64,000 nucleotides of DNA from the NCBI RefSeq assembly GCF_002116905.1, contig NZ_CP015118.1, positions 3,658,001-3,722,000 of the forward strand, given 5' to 3'. Positions within the stretch are counted from its first letter, which is position 1. Every line of letters starts with the position of its first letter. The DNA is from Piscinibacter gummiphilus. Its GTDB lineage: Bacteria; Pseudomonadota; Gammaproteobacteria; Burkholderiales; Burkholderiaceae_C. Shown piece after piece: positions 24,908 to 32,389 of this stretch. The position numbers and the translations under genes were made by a program. Below the pieces are notes generated by a model, which saw nothing but the letters and a program-made list of their open reading frames with translations, searched no databases and was not told where the DNA came from.

Positions 24908-25555
24908 ATGCGCACGACGAAGGTGGAGGAAGCCGCCGCCCTGGTCCCCGACGGGGCGACCGTGATGGTGGGCGGTTTCATGGGAGTCGGTTCCCCCGAG
25001 GGCCTGATCGACGAACTGGTGCGCCAGGGCCGGCGCGACCTCACGGTGATCGCCAACGACTCGGCCCAGCCCGGCGTGGGCATCGGCAAGCTGGTCACCG
25101 CCGGCGCGCTGCGCCGGCTGATCGCGAGCCACATCGGCCTGAATCCCGAAACGCAGCAGCTGATGAACAGCGGCAAGCTGCAGGTGGACCTCGTGCCGCA
25201 GGGCACGCTCATCGAACGCATCCGCGCGGCGGGCCACGGGCTCGGCGGCGTGCTCACCCCCACCGGCGTGGGCACCCTCGTCGAGGAGGGCAAGCAGAAG
25301 ATCGAGGTCGACGGCCGCCCCTACCTGCTCGAGACCGCGCTGCACGCCGACTTCGCCCTGGTGCAGGCCTTCATGGCCGACTACCTCGGCAACCTCGTCT
25401 ACGCGCTGACCGCGCGCAACTTCAACCCCGTGATCGCGATGGCCGGCCAGACCGTGATCGCCGAGGTCGAGCAGATCGTGCCGGTCGGCATGATCTCGCC
25501 CGACCACGTGGTCACGCCCGCGGTGCTCGTCGACTACCTGGTGGGGAGGTGCTGA
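24908..25555 (+). CDS. CoA-transferase subunit A (AtoD/ScoA-type)
   Basis: A protein of 215 residues of coenzyme A transferase family I, alpha subunit. It has the N-terminal GGF-GVG-P motif (residues 18-29) and the NFNPV segment near residue 175. With the next gene it would move CoA between acyl-CoA and short-chain or 3-oxo acids in the cytosol. TGGAGG precedes the ATG. It differs clearly from the second pair at 42991-44348, so substrate specificities probably differ. An acetate CoA-transferase-like (AtoDA) role is the most likely reading. Confidence 0.88.
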   Translation: MRTTKVEEAAALVPDGATVMVGGFMGVGSPEGLIDELVRQGRRDLTVIANDSAQPGVGIGKLVTAGALRRLIASHIGLNPETQQLMNSGKLQVDLVPQGTLIERIRAAGHGLGGVLTPTGVGTLVEEGKQKIEVDGRPYLLETALHADFALVQAFMADYLGNLVYALTARNFNPVIAMAGQTVIAEVEQIVPVGMISPDHVVTPAVLVDYLVGRC

Positions 25556-25556
25556 G

Positions 25557-26210
25557 ATGGATGCCCAGACGATCATCGCGCGGCGCATCGCCCTCGAACT
25601 GAAGGAAGGCATGCTGGTCAACCTCGGCATCGGCATCCCGACGCTCGTCGCGAACTACGTGCCGCCCGGCATGCACGTGTACTTCCAATCCGAGAACGGG
25701 CTGATCGGCACCGGCCCGGTCCCCGACGTCGACCTCGTGCAGGCCCGCCTCACCGACGCCGGTGGCCGCCCCGTCACCGCCATCCCCGGCGCCAGCACCT
25801 TCGACAGTTCGATCTCCTTCGGCCTCATCCGCGGCGGCCACGTCGACATGACCGTGCTCGGCGGCCTGCAGGTGGACGCACAGGGCCGGCTGGCCAACTG
25901 GATGATTCCCGGGAAGATGGTGCCCGGCATGGGCGGCGCGATGGACCTCGTCACCGGCGCCAAGCGCGTGGTGGTCGCGATGCAGCACACCGCGAAGGGT
26001 GCGCCCAAGATCGTCGAGCGCTGTGCCCTGCCCCTCACGTCGGCCCGCCCCATCGACCTGATCGTCACGGAGCTGGCCGTCATCGCCCAGGAAGGCGGGC
26101 GGCTGCGGCTGCTGGAAACGGCGCCGGGGGTCAGCGTCGAGCAGGTACTGGCGGCGACCGAGGCGACGCTGGAGGTCGCCGAAAACGTCCGCGCGATGGC
26201 GCTCGGCTGA
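25557..26210 (+). CDS. CoA-transferase subunit B (AtoA/ScoB-type), catalytic
   Basis: A protein of 217 residues, the beta subunit of the heteromeric CoA-transferase. The active-site glutamate lies in QSENG (about residue 44), and GIGIPTLV and GGAMDLV are conserved. The glutamate forms the covalent CoA thioester. It begins one base after the stop of subunit A, with GGGAGGTG as ribosome site, so the two are tightly coupled. No thiolase or dehydrogenase follows, so the pathway is not fixed. Confidence 0.9.
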   Translation: MDAQTIIARRIALELKEGMLVNLGIGIPTLVANYVPPGMHVYFQSENGLIGTGPVPDVDLVQARLTDAGGRPVTAIPGASTFDSSISFGLIRGGHVDMTVLGGLQVDAQGRLANWMIPGKMVPGMGGAMDLVTGAKRVVVAMQHTAKGAPKIVERCALPLTSARPIDLIVTELAVIAQEGGRLRLLETAPGVSVEQVLAATEATLEVAENVRAMALG

Positions 26211-26224
26211 CCATCCGGCGGCCC

Positions 26225-26428
26225 TCAGTGGTCGCTGCCGTTGCTGGCGTGGTGCGAGTGCAGGTACTCCTGCACGTCCACCACGAGATCGCCGGCCGCC
26301 TTGACCGCGGCACGGACATCGTCGGGGGTGACGCCGAGCCGGGCGGCCCAGCGGTGCACCGCCTCGTCGTCGATCACGCGGATGCGCTCGTGATGTCGGC
26401 CACCGGTGTCAGGGGCGAGTTCTGGCAT
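26225..26428 (-). CDS. DUF3606-like small protein
   Basis: A protein of 67 residues with the DUF3606 pattern: acidic-aromatic start, VHRWAARLGVT, then DDVRAAVKAAGD. Family members are short helical proteins of unknown role, often linked to stress in proteobacteria. AAGGAG sits six bases before the ATG at 26428, an excellent ribosome site. It converges on the CoA-transferase operon. Confidence 0.75.
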   Translation of the reverse strand: MPELAPDTGGRHHERIRVIDDEAVHRWAARLGVTPDDVRAAVKAAGDLVVDVQEYLHSHHASNGSDH

Positions 26429-26575
26429 GGCGATCTCCTTCGGACTGGGCTCCCGAAGACCGGCAAGCGCCATGCCCGCCCGGCAGGGAGGCAGGCACAC
26501 CAGCACAAGGGTTGTCCGGAGACGGTCCGCTGGCGACGGGGCCATACTCGCCGTCTCGCGGCAAAGGAACACGCC

Positions 26576-26779
26576 ATGGAAAACGACGAGCAGTACGGTC
26601 TCGACCTGTCCCGCGAGGACGTCGACATCCTCCGCCGCATTGCCGAGAACGGGTCTGGCGGCTACCAGGGCCCCACGCTCGAGCGACTCGAGCGCCTGGG
26701 CTACCTCACCCACGCCGACCTCACCGGGGGCCGCCGCCTCACGCCCAAAGGCGAGATGACCCTCGCGCTCGTGCGCTGA
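26576..26779 (+). CDS. Small winged-helix-like protein of unknown function
   Basis: A protein of 67 residues with a helical first half (LSREDVDILRRIAENG) and a GYLTHADL-GGRRLTPKGEM ending that resembles the wing of a winged-helix domain. No DNA target can be named. AAAGGAACACGCC precedes the ATG. It is divergent from the DUF3606 gene and followed after 19 bp by another small gene. Confidence 0.6.
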   Translation: MENDEQYGLDLSREDVDILRRIAENGSGGYQGPTLERLERLGYLTHADLTGGRRLTPKGEMTLALVR

Positions 26780-26798
26780 CCCGGGCGACCGAAGCTTC

Positions 26799-27101
26799 GT
26801 GAGCAGGCACGACCTCGACCGCCCCTACATCGACCAGGTGTCGATGCAACGCTACGAGGCGATCGACGACACGACGGCGGACGCGTACGGCAGGTTCGTG
26901 CTATCGACCGCGCTGTCGAACATGGAGTACGAACTGCGATTCCAGCGCCTGAACGCCACGCGCGCGATGAAAGCACCGCCGAGCGCGAAGCGCGTGCTTC
27001 CCGGCCACCTCGTCGTGCGGCATCCGGGGCAGCCGGACCAGTACGAGACGTGGATGCCCGAGCATGTGTTCGCGGACCTGTACCGGCCCGCGAAGGCCTG
27101 A
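26799..27101 (+). CDS. Hypothetical 100-residue protein
   Basis: An open frame starting with GTG at 26799 (ATG at 26844 is an alternative) that follows the winged-helix-like gene by 19 bp. The sequence is polar with DDTTADAYGRFVLS and a C-terminal YETWMPEHVF segment. I recognise no family or motif. Its residue makeup looks like a real protein rather than the Arg/Ala/Pro-rich shadows of this genome, which is the main support. Confidence 0.45.
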   Translation: MSRHDLDRPYIDQVSMQRYEAIDDTTADAYGRFVLSTALSNMEYELRFQRLNATRAMKAPPSAKRVLPGHLVVRHPGQPDQYETWMPEHVFADLYRPAKA

Positions 27102-27150
27102 GCGTGAAGCTGCGATTTCGCGGATGGCATCGGGCCAGGCGGCCCGGGGC

Positions 27151-27420
27151 TCATCGTTTGATGCCCCGCCAGCAGGCGACCGCCAGCCACATGAACCACG
27201 CCCCGCAGACCACGAACAGCGAGAGCGAGACCCAGAAGACCACGGGGTTCAGGCTGCGATGGGCCACGAACGAGGCCGCCCTGCTCGCCACGCGGATCTG
27301 CCCGGAGACGATGGCTTCCACGCCCTGGAAGATCATGTCGCAGCCCAGCGGGAAGATGCACAGCGCCGACACCCGGCACACCAGGAACAACCAGGTCGGC
27401 AGTTGCGGGGTGTGCGACAT
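27151..27420 (-). CDS. Small two-helix membrane protein
   Basis: A protein of 89 residues with two hydrophobic helices (about 9-30 and 58-83) and a short basic tail. No family is recognised. The ATG at 27418-27420 has CAAGGTC upstream. It lies between the hypothetical gene at 26799 and the tRNA-His terminator. Function unknown. Confidence 0.55.
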   Translation of the reverse strand: MSHTPQLPTWLFLVCRVSALCIFPLGCDMIFQGVEAIVSGQIRVASRAASFVAHRSLNPVVFWVSLSLFVVCGAWFMWLAVACWRGIKR

Positions 27421-27476
27421 CGGGTGACCTTGCTGGAACCATCGGGGCAGGCGGCGGCACGCGGCACCTGGAAATG

Positions 27477-27502
27477 AAAACAGGCGCCGAAGCGCCTGTT
27501 TT
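27477..27502 (-). terminator. Rho-independent terminator after tRNA-His
   Basis: A perfect 11-bp stem (AAAACAGGCGC and its complement) with, on the minus strand, a C(UUCG)G tetraloop, ending in a U-run. It lies 12 bp beyond the tRNA-His 3' end. Being symmetrical, it could also stop rightward transcripts. Confidence 0.88.
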
Positions 27503-27514
27503 CCTAACGTTGGG

Positions 27515-27591
27515 TGGGGTGGCTGACGGGACTCGAACCCGCGACAACAGGAATCACAATCCTGGACTCTACCAACTGAGCTACAGCCACC
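27515..27591 (-). tRNA. tRNA-His (GTG anticodon)
   Basis: A 77-nt cloverleaf including the extra G at position -1 that marks histidine tRNAs, paired with C73. The anticodon loop is TTGTGAT, the T-loop GTTCGAGTC, and the 3' CCA is encoded. It lies 30 bp downstream of ppiD. Confidence 0.97.
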
Positions 27592-27603
27592 GCAGAGCCA
27601 ATC

Positions 27604-27609
27604 ATTATA
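27604..27609 (-). promoter_or_regulatory. Candidate -10 element of tRNA-His
   Basis: Perfect TATAAT on the minus strand, 12 bp before the tRNA 5' end, in the ppiD-tRNA gap. No good -35 is visible, so read-through from ppiD remains possible. Confidence 0.5.
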
Positions 27610-27621
27610 GCCTGAGAAATC

Positions 27622-29568
27622 TCACTTCGACGCGACGGTGTCCGTGGTTTTTTCTTCGGCGGTGGCAGCCGGGGCCATCACCTTCACCTTGAAGCGCGAC
27701 TTGAGGGCTTCGTAGTAGGCATCGGACTCGGCCGCGCCCCAGGCCTGCGCGTACTGGGCGCTCGCCTGTTTCGGGTCGGCCACGACCGGGTCGCGGCCCA
27801 GCACCTTGGTGATGCGCACCACGGCATAGCCCTGGTCGCCGAGGTCCACGCCCACCACCGCCGGCAGCGAGGCGGACGGTGCCTTCAGCGTGGCGTCGAC
27901 CACGTCGCGCGGCAGGTCGCCCGGCTTGGCGCGCGACAGGGTCACGGCGGGCTTGTCGAACGCGGTGGCCGGTGCGGCCTTCGCGGCGGCGAGGCGGGCC
28001 TCGCCTTCCTTGCGGGCGAGCGCCGCGGCCTGCTGGGCCACGAGGCGGGCCTTCACCTGGTCACGCACTTCGGCGAGCGGGCGCACGGCGGCCGGATGGT
28101 AGGCGGTGACGCGGGCGGCGGTGAGCTGGTTGGCCTTCGTCTCGACAGCTTCGGTGTTGCGCTTGTTCTGCAGCGAGTCGGACGAGAACACCGCCTCCAG
28201 CAGCTTGGCCGAGGCGAGCGGGCCGTCGGCGCCCTGCTGCGGCGTACGCAGCACGCCCTTGGCGGTCTTGACCTCGAGCTTGAGCTTCTCGGCCACGGGC
28301 TTCAGGCTGTCGGACTGTTCGTAGACGGTGTTCGTGAACTCGTTGGCCGCCTCGGCGTAGCGGGACTGGGCCAGTTGCTTCTTCACTTCGTCTTCGATTT
28401 CGGCACGGACCGATTCGAAGCTGCGGACGTCGCCGCCCTTCACGGCCTGCAGCTGCAGGATGTAGAAGCCTTCGGGCGTGACGACCACCGGGCTGACCTC
28501 GTTGGGCTTGAGCGCGAAGAGCGCCGTCTCGTAGGCCGGGTCGGTGTCGCCCTTCGCGATGAAGGCATCGACGTCACCGCCGCGTTCGGCCGTGCCGGCG
28601 TCCTGCGAGTTCTTGCGCGCCACGTCGGCGAACGTGGCCGGCGCCTTCACGAGCTCGGCCTGCAGGGCCTCGGCCTTCGTGCGGGCGGCGGTGCGCTCGG
28701 CCTCGGGCGCGGACGTGCCGGCCTTGATCAGGATGTGGCGCACCTTGCGTTCCTCGGCCACGGTGTAGCGCTTGACGTTCTCGGTGTAGTACTTCTTCAG
28801 GTCGTCTTCGGAGACCGTGATGCCCTTCTTCACCGCGTCGAGGTCGAGCACGACGTATTCGATGTCGGCCTGTTCGATGGAGCGGAACTGGGCCTGGTGG
28901 GCGGCGTCCTTGTAGTAGGCCTCGATGTCGGCGTCGGTGGGGTTCACCTTCGTGGCATAGGCCTTGGCATCGAAGCGCTCGACCTGCGCCTCGCGCTGCT
29001 GGAACAGCGCGTCGAGGGCGGTGGACGTGGTGGCGTCGGGTGCGGTGACCGAACCGGTGAGGCCCAGCGTGACCTGGCGCAGCGCCAGCATCTCGCGCAT
29101 GCGCTGCTCGAGGCCCTTCACGGACATGCCTTGCGCGGCCACGGCCATCTCGAGGCGGGCGCGGTCGATGGTGCCGTCCGGGCCGCGGAACGGCGCGAAC
29201 TGCGGGTCGTTGCGGTAGAAGGCCAGCAGGCGCTCGTCGCTCGTGTTGTAGCCGCCCTTGTCGGCCGCCGCGCGCATCACGCGCTCGCGCACCAGCTCGT
29301 CGAGGGCCTGGCGCTTCATCTCGGGCGTTTCCAGCATGCGCAGGTCGACGTTCGGAGCCTGGGCGCGGAACTGCTCGATCTGCTGGCGGAACCACGCGTC
29401 CCATTCGCTCTGCTTGATGTCGTGGCCGTCGACCTTCGCCACCGCGTGGTTCGCCCCGTCACGCAGGTTGAAGTAGCTGTCGACACCGACCAGGACGAAC
29501 GAGCCGATGATCAGCGGCACGAGCACATACATCAGTACGCGCGAATAGGAGCGGATGGTTTCGAACAT
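27622..29568 (-). CDS. ppiD: Periplasmic chaperone PpiD (SurA/parvulin-type, membrane-anchored)
   Basis: A protein of 648 residues: a short cytosolic start, one membrane helix (about 12-34), a SurA-N-like chaperone region, a central parvulin PPIase domain (RHILIKAG near residue 270 to FYILQLQ) and a long C-terminal chaperone region. PpiD sits at the Sec translocon and helps fold exported proteins; its PPIase domain is usually weak. The ATG at 29566-29568 has GAGGT upstream. A TTG one codon earlier is less likely. The gene order hupB, tRNA, ppiD is frequent in beta-proteobacteria. Confidence 0.93.
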   Translation of the reverse strand: MFETIRSYSRVLMYVLVPLIIGSFVLVGVDSYFNLRDGANHAVAKVDGHDIKQSEWDAWFRQQIEQFRAQAPNVDLRMLETPEMKRQALDELVRERVMRAAADKGGYNTSDERLLAFYRNDPQFAPFRGPDGTIDRARLEMAVAAQGMSVKGLEQRMREMLALRQVTLGLTGSVTAPDATTSTALDALFQQREAQVERFDAKAYATKVNPTDADIEAYYKDAAHQAQFRSIEQADIEYVVLDLDAVKKGITVSEDDLKKYYTENVKRYTVAEERKVRHILIKAGTSAPEAERTAARTKAEALQAELVKAPATFADVARKNSQDAGTAERGGDVDAFIAKGDTDPAYETALFALKPNEVSPVVVTPEGFYILQLQAVKGGDVRSFESVRAEIEDEVKKQLAQSRYAEAANEFTNTVYEQSDSLKPVAEKLKLEVKTAKGVLRTPQQGADGPLASAKLLEAVFSSDSLQNKRNTEAVETKANQLTAARVTAYHPAAVRPLAEVRDQVKARLVAQQAAALARKEGEARLAAAKAAPATAFDKPAVTLSRAKPGDLPRDVVDATLKAPSASLPAVVGVDLGDQGYAVVRITKVLGRDPVVADPKQASAQYAQAWGAAESDAYYEALKSRFKVKVMAPAATAEEKTTDTVASK

Positions 29569-29649
29569 CAAGACCTCGAACGGTGGGCGTCATGTCGAAG
29601 GGGGCGGCCCCTTCTGTTGTTGTTGGCGCGGCGTCTTTCCAAATGCGAC

Positions 29650-29685
29650 AAAGGCGAACCGGGGTTCGCCCGCGGTTCGCCTTTT
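29650..29685. terminator. Hairpin between tRNA-Val and ppiD
   Basis: AAAGGCGAACC (29650-29660) pairs with GGTTCGCCTTT (29674-29684), with a 13-nt loop. On the plus strand it ends in TTTTT, on the minus strand in only three T. It probably closes the hupB/tRNA-Val transcript. The rest of the gap shows no clear ppiD promoter. Confidence 0.6.
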
Positions 29686-29775
29686 TGCAGAGATACGCTT
29701 GTGTGCGGCAGGGAAAACTTTTTGATTTTAGTCTACTGGCGAGGGCCGCCTGGCAGAACCGGGTGTTGACCCGAG

Positions 29776-29851
29776 TGGTGGGTGCTGAGGGGCTCGAACC
29801 CCCGACCTACGCCTTGTAAGGGCGCCGCTCTACCAACTGAGCTAAGCACCC
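29776..29851 (-). tRNA. tRNA-Val (TAC anticodon)
   Basis: A 76-nt cloverleaf with encoded CCA. The acceptor GGGTGCT pairs with AGCACCC, the anticodon loop is CTTACAA and the T-loop GTTCGAGCC. It lies 74 bp downstream of hupB. Confidence 0.97.
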
Positions 29852-29875
29852 CGGAGAACAACAACATCAAACCAG

Positions 29876-29909
29876 ACCGCACAGCGAGGGGACCCGACCG
29901 CTGCGCGGT
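29876..29909. terminator. Hairpin just after hupB
   Basis: CGCTG(C/T)GCGGT-type arms (29876-29886 and 29899-29909) form an 11-bp stem with one mismatch and a 12-nt loop. There is no T-run. It may partly terminate hupB or mark a processing point before the tRNA. Confidence 0.45.
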
Positions 29910-29925
29910 GAATTCACCTGAAGGA

Positions 29926-30198
29926 TCAGTTCAGCGCGTCCTTGAGGGCCTTGCCCGGACGGAACTTCGGCACCTTGGCTGCCTTGATCTTGATGGCGGC
30001 ACCCGTGCGCGGGTTGCGGCCGGCGCGCGCGGCGCGCTTCGTGACGCTGAAGGTTCCGAAACCCACCAGCGAGACGCTGTTGTTTTTCTTGAGTGTTGAT
30101 TTCACACCACCGATCAGGGCTTCCAGCGCGCGCGTTGCCGCAGCTTTCGAAATGTCGGCTTGCTTGGCAATGTGCTCAATCAATTCGGATTTGTTCAC
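29926..30198 (-). CDS. hupB: DNA-binding protein HU-beta
   Basis: A protein of 90 residues, full length for HU. It has the helical dimerisation half and the DNA-binding arm GRNPRTGAAIKI with the intercalating proline. HU bends and compacts DNA as a nucleoid protein. It starts with GTG, preceded by GAGGT. A strong promoter at 30293-30321 gives a leader of about 87 nt. Confidence 0.97.
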   Translation of the reverse strand: MNKSELIEHIAKQADISKAAATRALEALIGGVKSTLKKNNSVSLVGFGTFSVTKRAARAGRNPRTGAAIKIKAAKVPKFRPGKALKDALN

Positions 30199-30292
30199 GT
30201 AGGTACCTCGTCTTTAAGGGTGTCTCACAACAAGTCGGGCGGATCTCGCGGGCCCCGAGGCCATCCGGTCCAGCATCAGGGCGGCTCGAACG

Positions 30293-30321
30293 ATTACAGC
30301 CGTCGGCAAACCCAGTGTCAA
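30293..30321 (-). promoter_or_regulatory. Strong sigma70-type promoter of hupB
   Basis: On the minus strand TTGACA (30316-30321), a 17-bp spacer and TGTAAT (30293-30298), near consensus. Transcription would start near 30286. Confidence 0.85.
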
Positions 30322-30401
30322 GCGCGGAAGGGGCATTCTATGCGTAATCACTTGCATCCGCGGGCCCTGGCGGCTCGCGCTTTCACGCTTGACAACGGGA
30401 C

Positions 30402-31304
30402 TCACGCGGAGGTGTCCGGCCCTCTCGCCGGCGCCCTCACCACGAGCGCCACGGCCGCGGCGATCAGCACCATGCCGCACAGCATCACGGCCGTCAGGGG
30501 TTCCCCGAACAGCGCCCACGCCATCAGCGCGGTGCACGGCGGCACGAGGTACATGAGGCTCGTGACCTGCGTCGCCGCGCCACGCTGGATCAGCAGGTAG
30601 AGCAGCGAACTGCCGCCCACCGTGAGGCCCACCACCGACCACGCCATCGCACCGAGGAGGTGCGGGTGCAGGTCGATCGCACCGGCCTCGAACGGCACGA
30701 ACGGCAACGTGACCACGAGGGCCGCACACAGCTGGATCGCATTCGCGGTACGCACATCGCACGGTTGCACATGCCGCTTCTGGTAGAGCGTGCCCGCGGT
30801 GATGGACAGCAGCGCGGCCAGCGCGAGCGCCAGGTTCCACGCCGTCACCTCACCCGCGCCGAGCTTGTGCCACACCACGAGCAGCAGGCCCACGAGGCCG
30901 AGCACGAGGCCGGCCCACTGCCGCGGTGAGACCCGGTGCGATTCACCCTGCCGGCTCAGCCACACCGCGGTGAGCACCGGCTGCAGGCCCACGAGCAGCG
31001 CGATGGTGCCCGCCCCCATGCCGAACCGCACCGCGGCCCACACGCCGCCGAGGTAGCCCGCATGCATCAGGATGCCGGTGGCGGCAAGGTGGCCCCACTG
31101 CGCGCGGTCGCGCGGCCAGGCCGGACGGGCCCAGGCGATCCACACGAGGAAACACAGGACCGACAGCGCGTAGCGCAGGCTCAGGAACGCGAGCGGCGGC
31201 GCATGCGGCATGCCGTAGCGCGCCACGATGAACCCCGTGCTCCACACCGGGATGAACACCGCGGGCATCGCGCGGACGAGCCAGGACCCGGCGGACGAGG
31301 ACAT
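30402..31304 (-). CDS. DMT-superfamily (EamA) transporter
   Basis: A protein of 300 residues with ten membrane helices in two EamA repeats (about 12-140 and 155-290). The PVWSTGFIVARYGMP start and SLMYLVPPCTALMAW in the second repeat are typical. The family exports amino acids, other metabolites or drugs; the substrate is unknown. It lies 13 bp upstream of pgsA coordinates but is read towards hupB, after pgsA. Confidence 0.88.
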   Translation of the reverse strand: MSSSAGSWLVRAMPAVFIPVWSTGFIVARYGMPHAPPLAFLSLRYALSVLCFLVWIAWARPAWPRDRAQWGHLAATGILMHAGYLGGVWAAVRFGMGAGTIALLVGLQPVLTAVWLSRQGESHRVSPRQWAGLVLGLVGLLLVVWHKLGAGEVTAWNLALALAALLSITAGTLYQKRHVQPCDVRTANAIQLCAALVVTLPFVPFEAGAIDLHPHLLGAMAWSVVGLTVGGSSLLYLLIQRGAATQVTSLMYLVPPCTALMAWALFGEPLTAVMLCGMVLIAAAVALVVRAPARGPDTSA

Positions 31305-31317
31305 CGCGGCCGGGGCG

Positions 31318-31887
31318 TCAGCGGGCCTTGTCGCGGATCTCCGGCAGCGCCTTCTGCAGGTAGTACACCATCGACCAGATCGTCAGCACCGCGGAGATCC
31401 AGATCAGTACCGATCCCCACAACTGCGTATCGATCACGCCGAACAGCGTGCCGTGGTACAGCAGGAACGGGATGGCCGTCATCTGCACCGCGGTCTTGAG
31501 CTTGCCCACCATGTGCACGGCCACGCTGCGCGATGCGCCGATCTGGGCCATCCACTCCCGCAGCGCGGAGATGGCGATCTCGCGGCCGATGATGATCAGC
31601 GCGACGAGCGCATGCACGCGCCCCAGGTGCACGAGCACCAGCAACGCCGCGCACACGAGGAACTTGTCCGCGACCGGATCGAGGAACGCGCCGAACGACG
31701 ACGTGAGCTTCATGCGCCGGGCGAGGTAGCCATCGGCCCAGTCGGTCAATGCGAACACGACGAAGAGGATCGTGGCGGTGATGTTGCGGACGGGCTCCGA
31801 CAGCATCTCCAGGTAGAACACCCCGACGATCAGCGGAATGGCGACGATGCGCGCCCAGGTCAACAGGGTGGGAAGATTGAAAAACAT
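31318..31887 (-). CDS. pgsA: CDP-diacylglycerol-glycerol-3-phosphate 3-phosphatidyltransferase
   Basis: A protein of 189 residues with the CDP-alcohol phosphatidyltransferase motif D-WADGYLAR-(8)-G-FLDP-ADK near residues 50-75 and several membrane helices. It makes phosphatidylglycerol phosphate from CDP-diacylglycerol and glycerol-3-phosphate, the committed step to phosphatidylglycerol and cardiolipin, at the inner membrane. It lies downstream of uvrC and a lipoprotein gene; uvrC-pgsA neighbourhoods are widespread. The ATG at 31887 has no strong ribosome site. Confidence 0.95.
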   Translation of the reverse strand: MFFNLPTLLTWARIVAIPLIVGVFYLEMLSEPVRNITATILFVVFALTDWADGYLARRMKLTSSFGAFLDPVADKFLVCAALLVLVHLGRVHALVALIIIGREIAISALREWMAQIGASRSVAVHMVGKLKTAVQMTAIPFLLYHGTLFGVIDTQLWGSVLIWISAVLTIWSMVYYLQKALPEIRDKAR

Positions 31888-31930
31888 GAGGGCATTGTGC
31901 CGAAGTTCTCCGCCACGGGCGGACCGCCGG

Positions 31931-32389
31931 TCAGTGATCGAGGGTGCGGGGCTTGAAGCGCAGGTCCTCCTGGAACAGGAACACCTCGACGAACTTCCAC
32001 GGCTTGGGCAGGTGGCTCACGTCGCCGAACGGCGCCGCGCGGTGCACCGCGTCGATGGCCATCTGGGTGGTCTCGGGCGCCTGGCCGGGGTAGCGCAAGA
32101 CCGTGATGCGCCGCACCGAGCCGTTGCCGTTCAGCTCGATCTCGAGCACCGGGATGGCGAGCAGCTCGTCGGGCGGATCGGTGTCGTACGTGCCGTTCGG
32201 GTTGGCCTCGACGAGGCGCAGCGCGGCCTGCACCTGCACCTCCTTCATGGAGCGCAGCCGCGCTGGCGCCGGCAGGCGCACGGCCGGTTCGGCGATCACG
32301 GGCGGCTTGCCGGACGGCGCGCCCTCGCGGCTGGCGCAGGCGGCGAGCACCATGCACCCGACGACCACGGCCCACTCAATGCAACGCAC
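31931..32389 (-). CDS. Lipoprotein with TonB-C-terminal-like fold, unknown role
   Basis: A protein of 152 residues beginning with GTG at 32389. A type II signal peptide ends in VLAAC (Cys near 17). The rest (about 45-145) has the AALRLVEANPNGTY-like start and an ELNGNGSVRRITVLRYPG strand pair reminiscent of TonB C-terminal domains, and could bind a partner in the periplasm. GGAGGAG lies eight bases before the GTG. The start overlaps the 3' end of uvrC by 14 bp, so translation may be coupled. Its position between uvrC and pgsA is conserved in related genomes as far as I recall; its role is unknown. Confidence 0.7.
   Translation of the reverse strand: MRCIEWAVVVGCMVLAACASREGAPSGKPPVIAEPAVRLPAPARLRSMKEVQVQAALRLVEANPNGTYDTDPPDELLAIPVLEIELNGNGSVRRITVLRYPGQAPETTQMAIDAVHRAAPFGDVSHLPKPWKFVEVFLFQEDLRFKPRTLDH

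Noticed and set aside
24337..25293. Minus-strand open frames opposite the membrane protein and CoA-transferase A
   Set aside because: They cross two real genes and have Arg/Ser-rich composition with no motifs.
27515..29851. tRNA genes as integration sites for a mobile element
   Set aside because: Both tRNAs are complete and flanked by core genes; no integrase or repeated 3' tRNA end is present.
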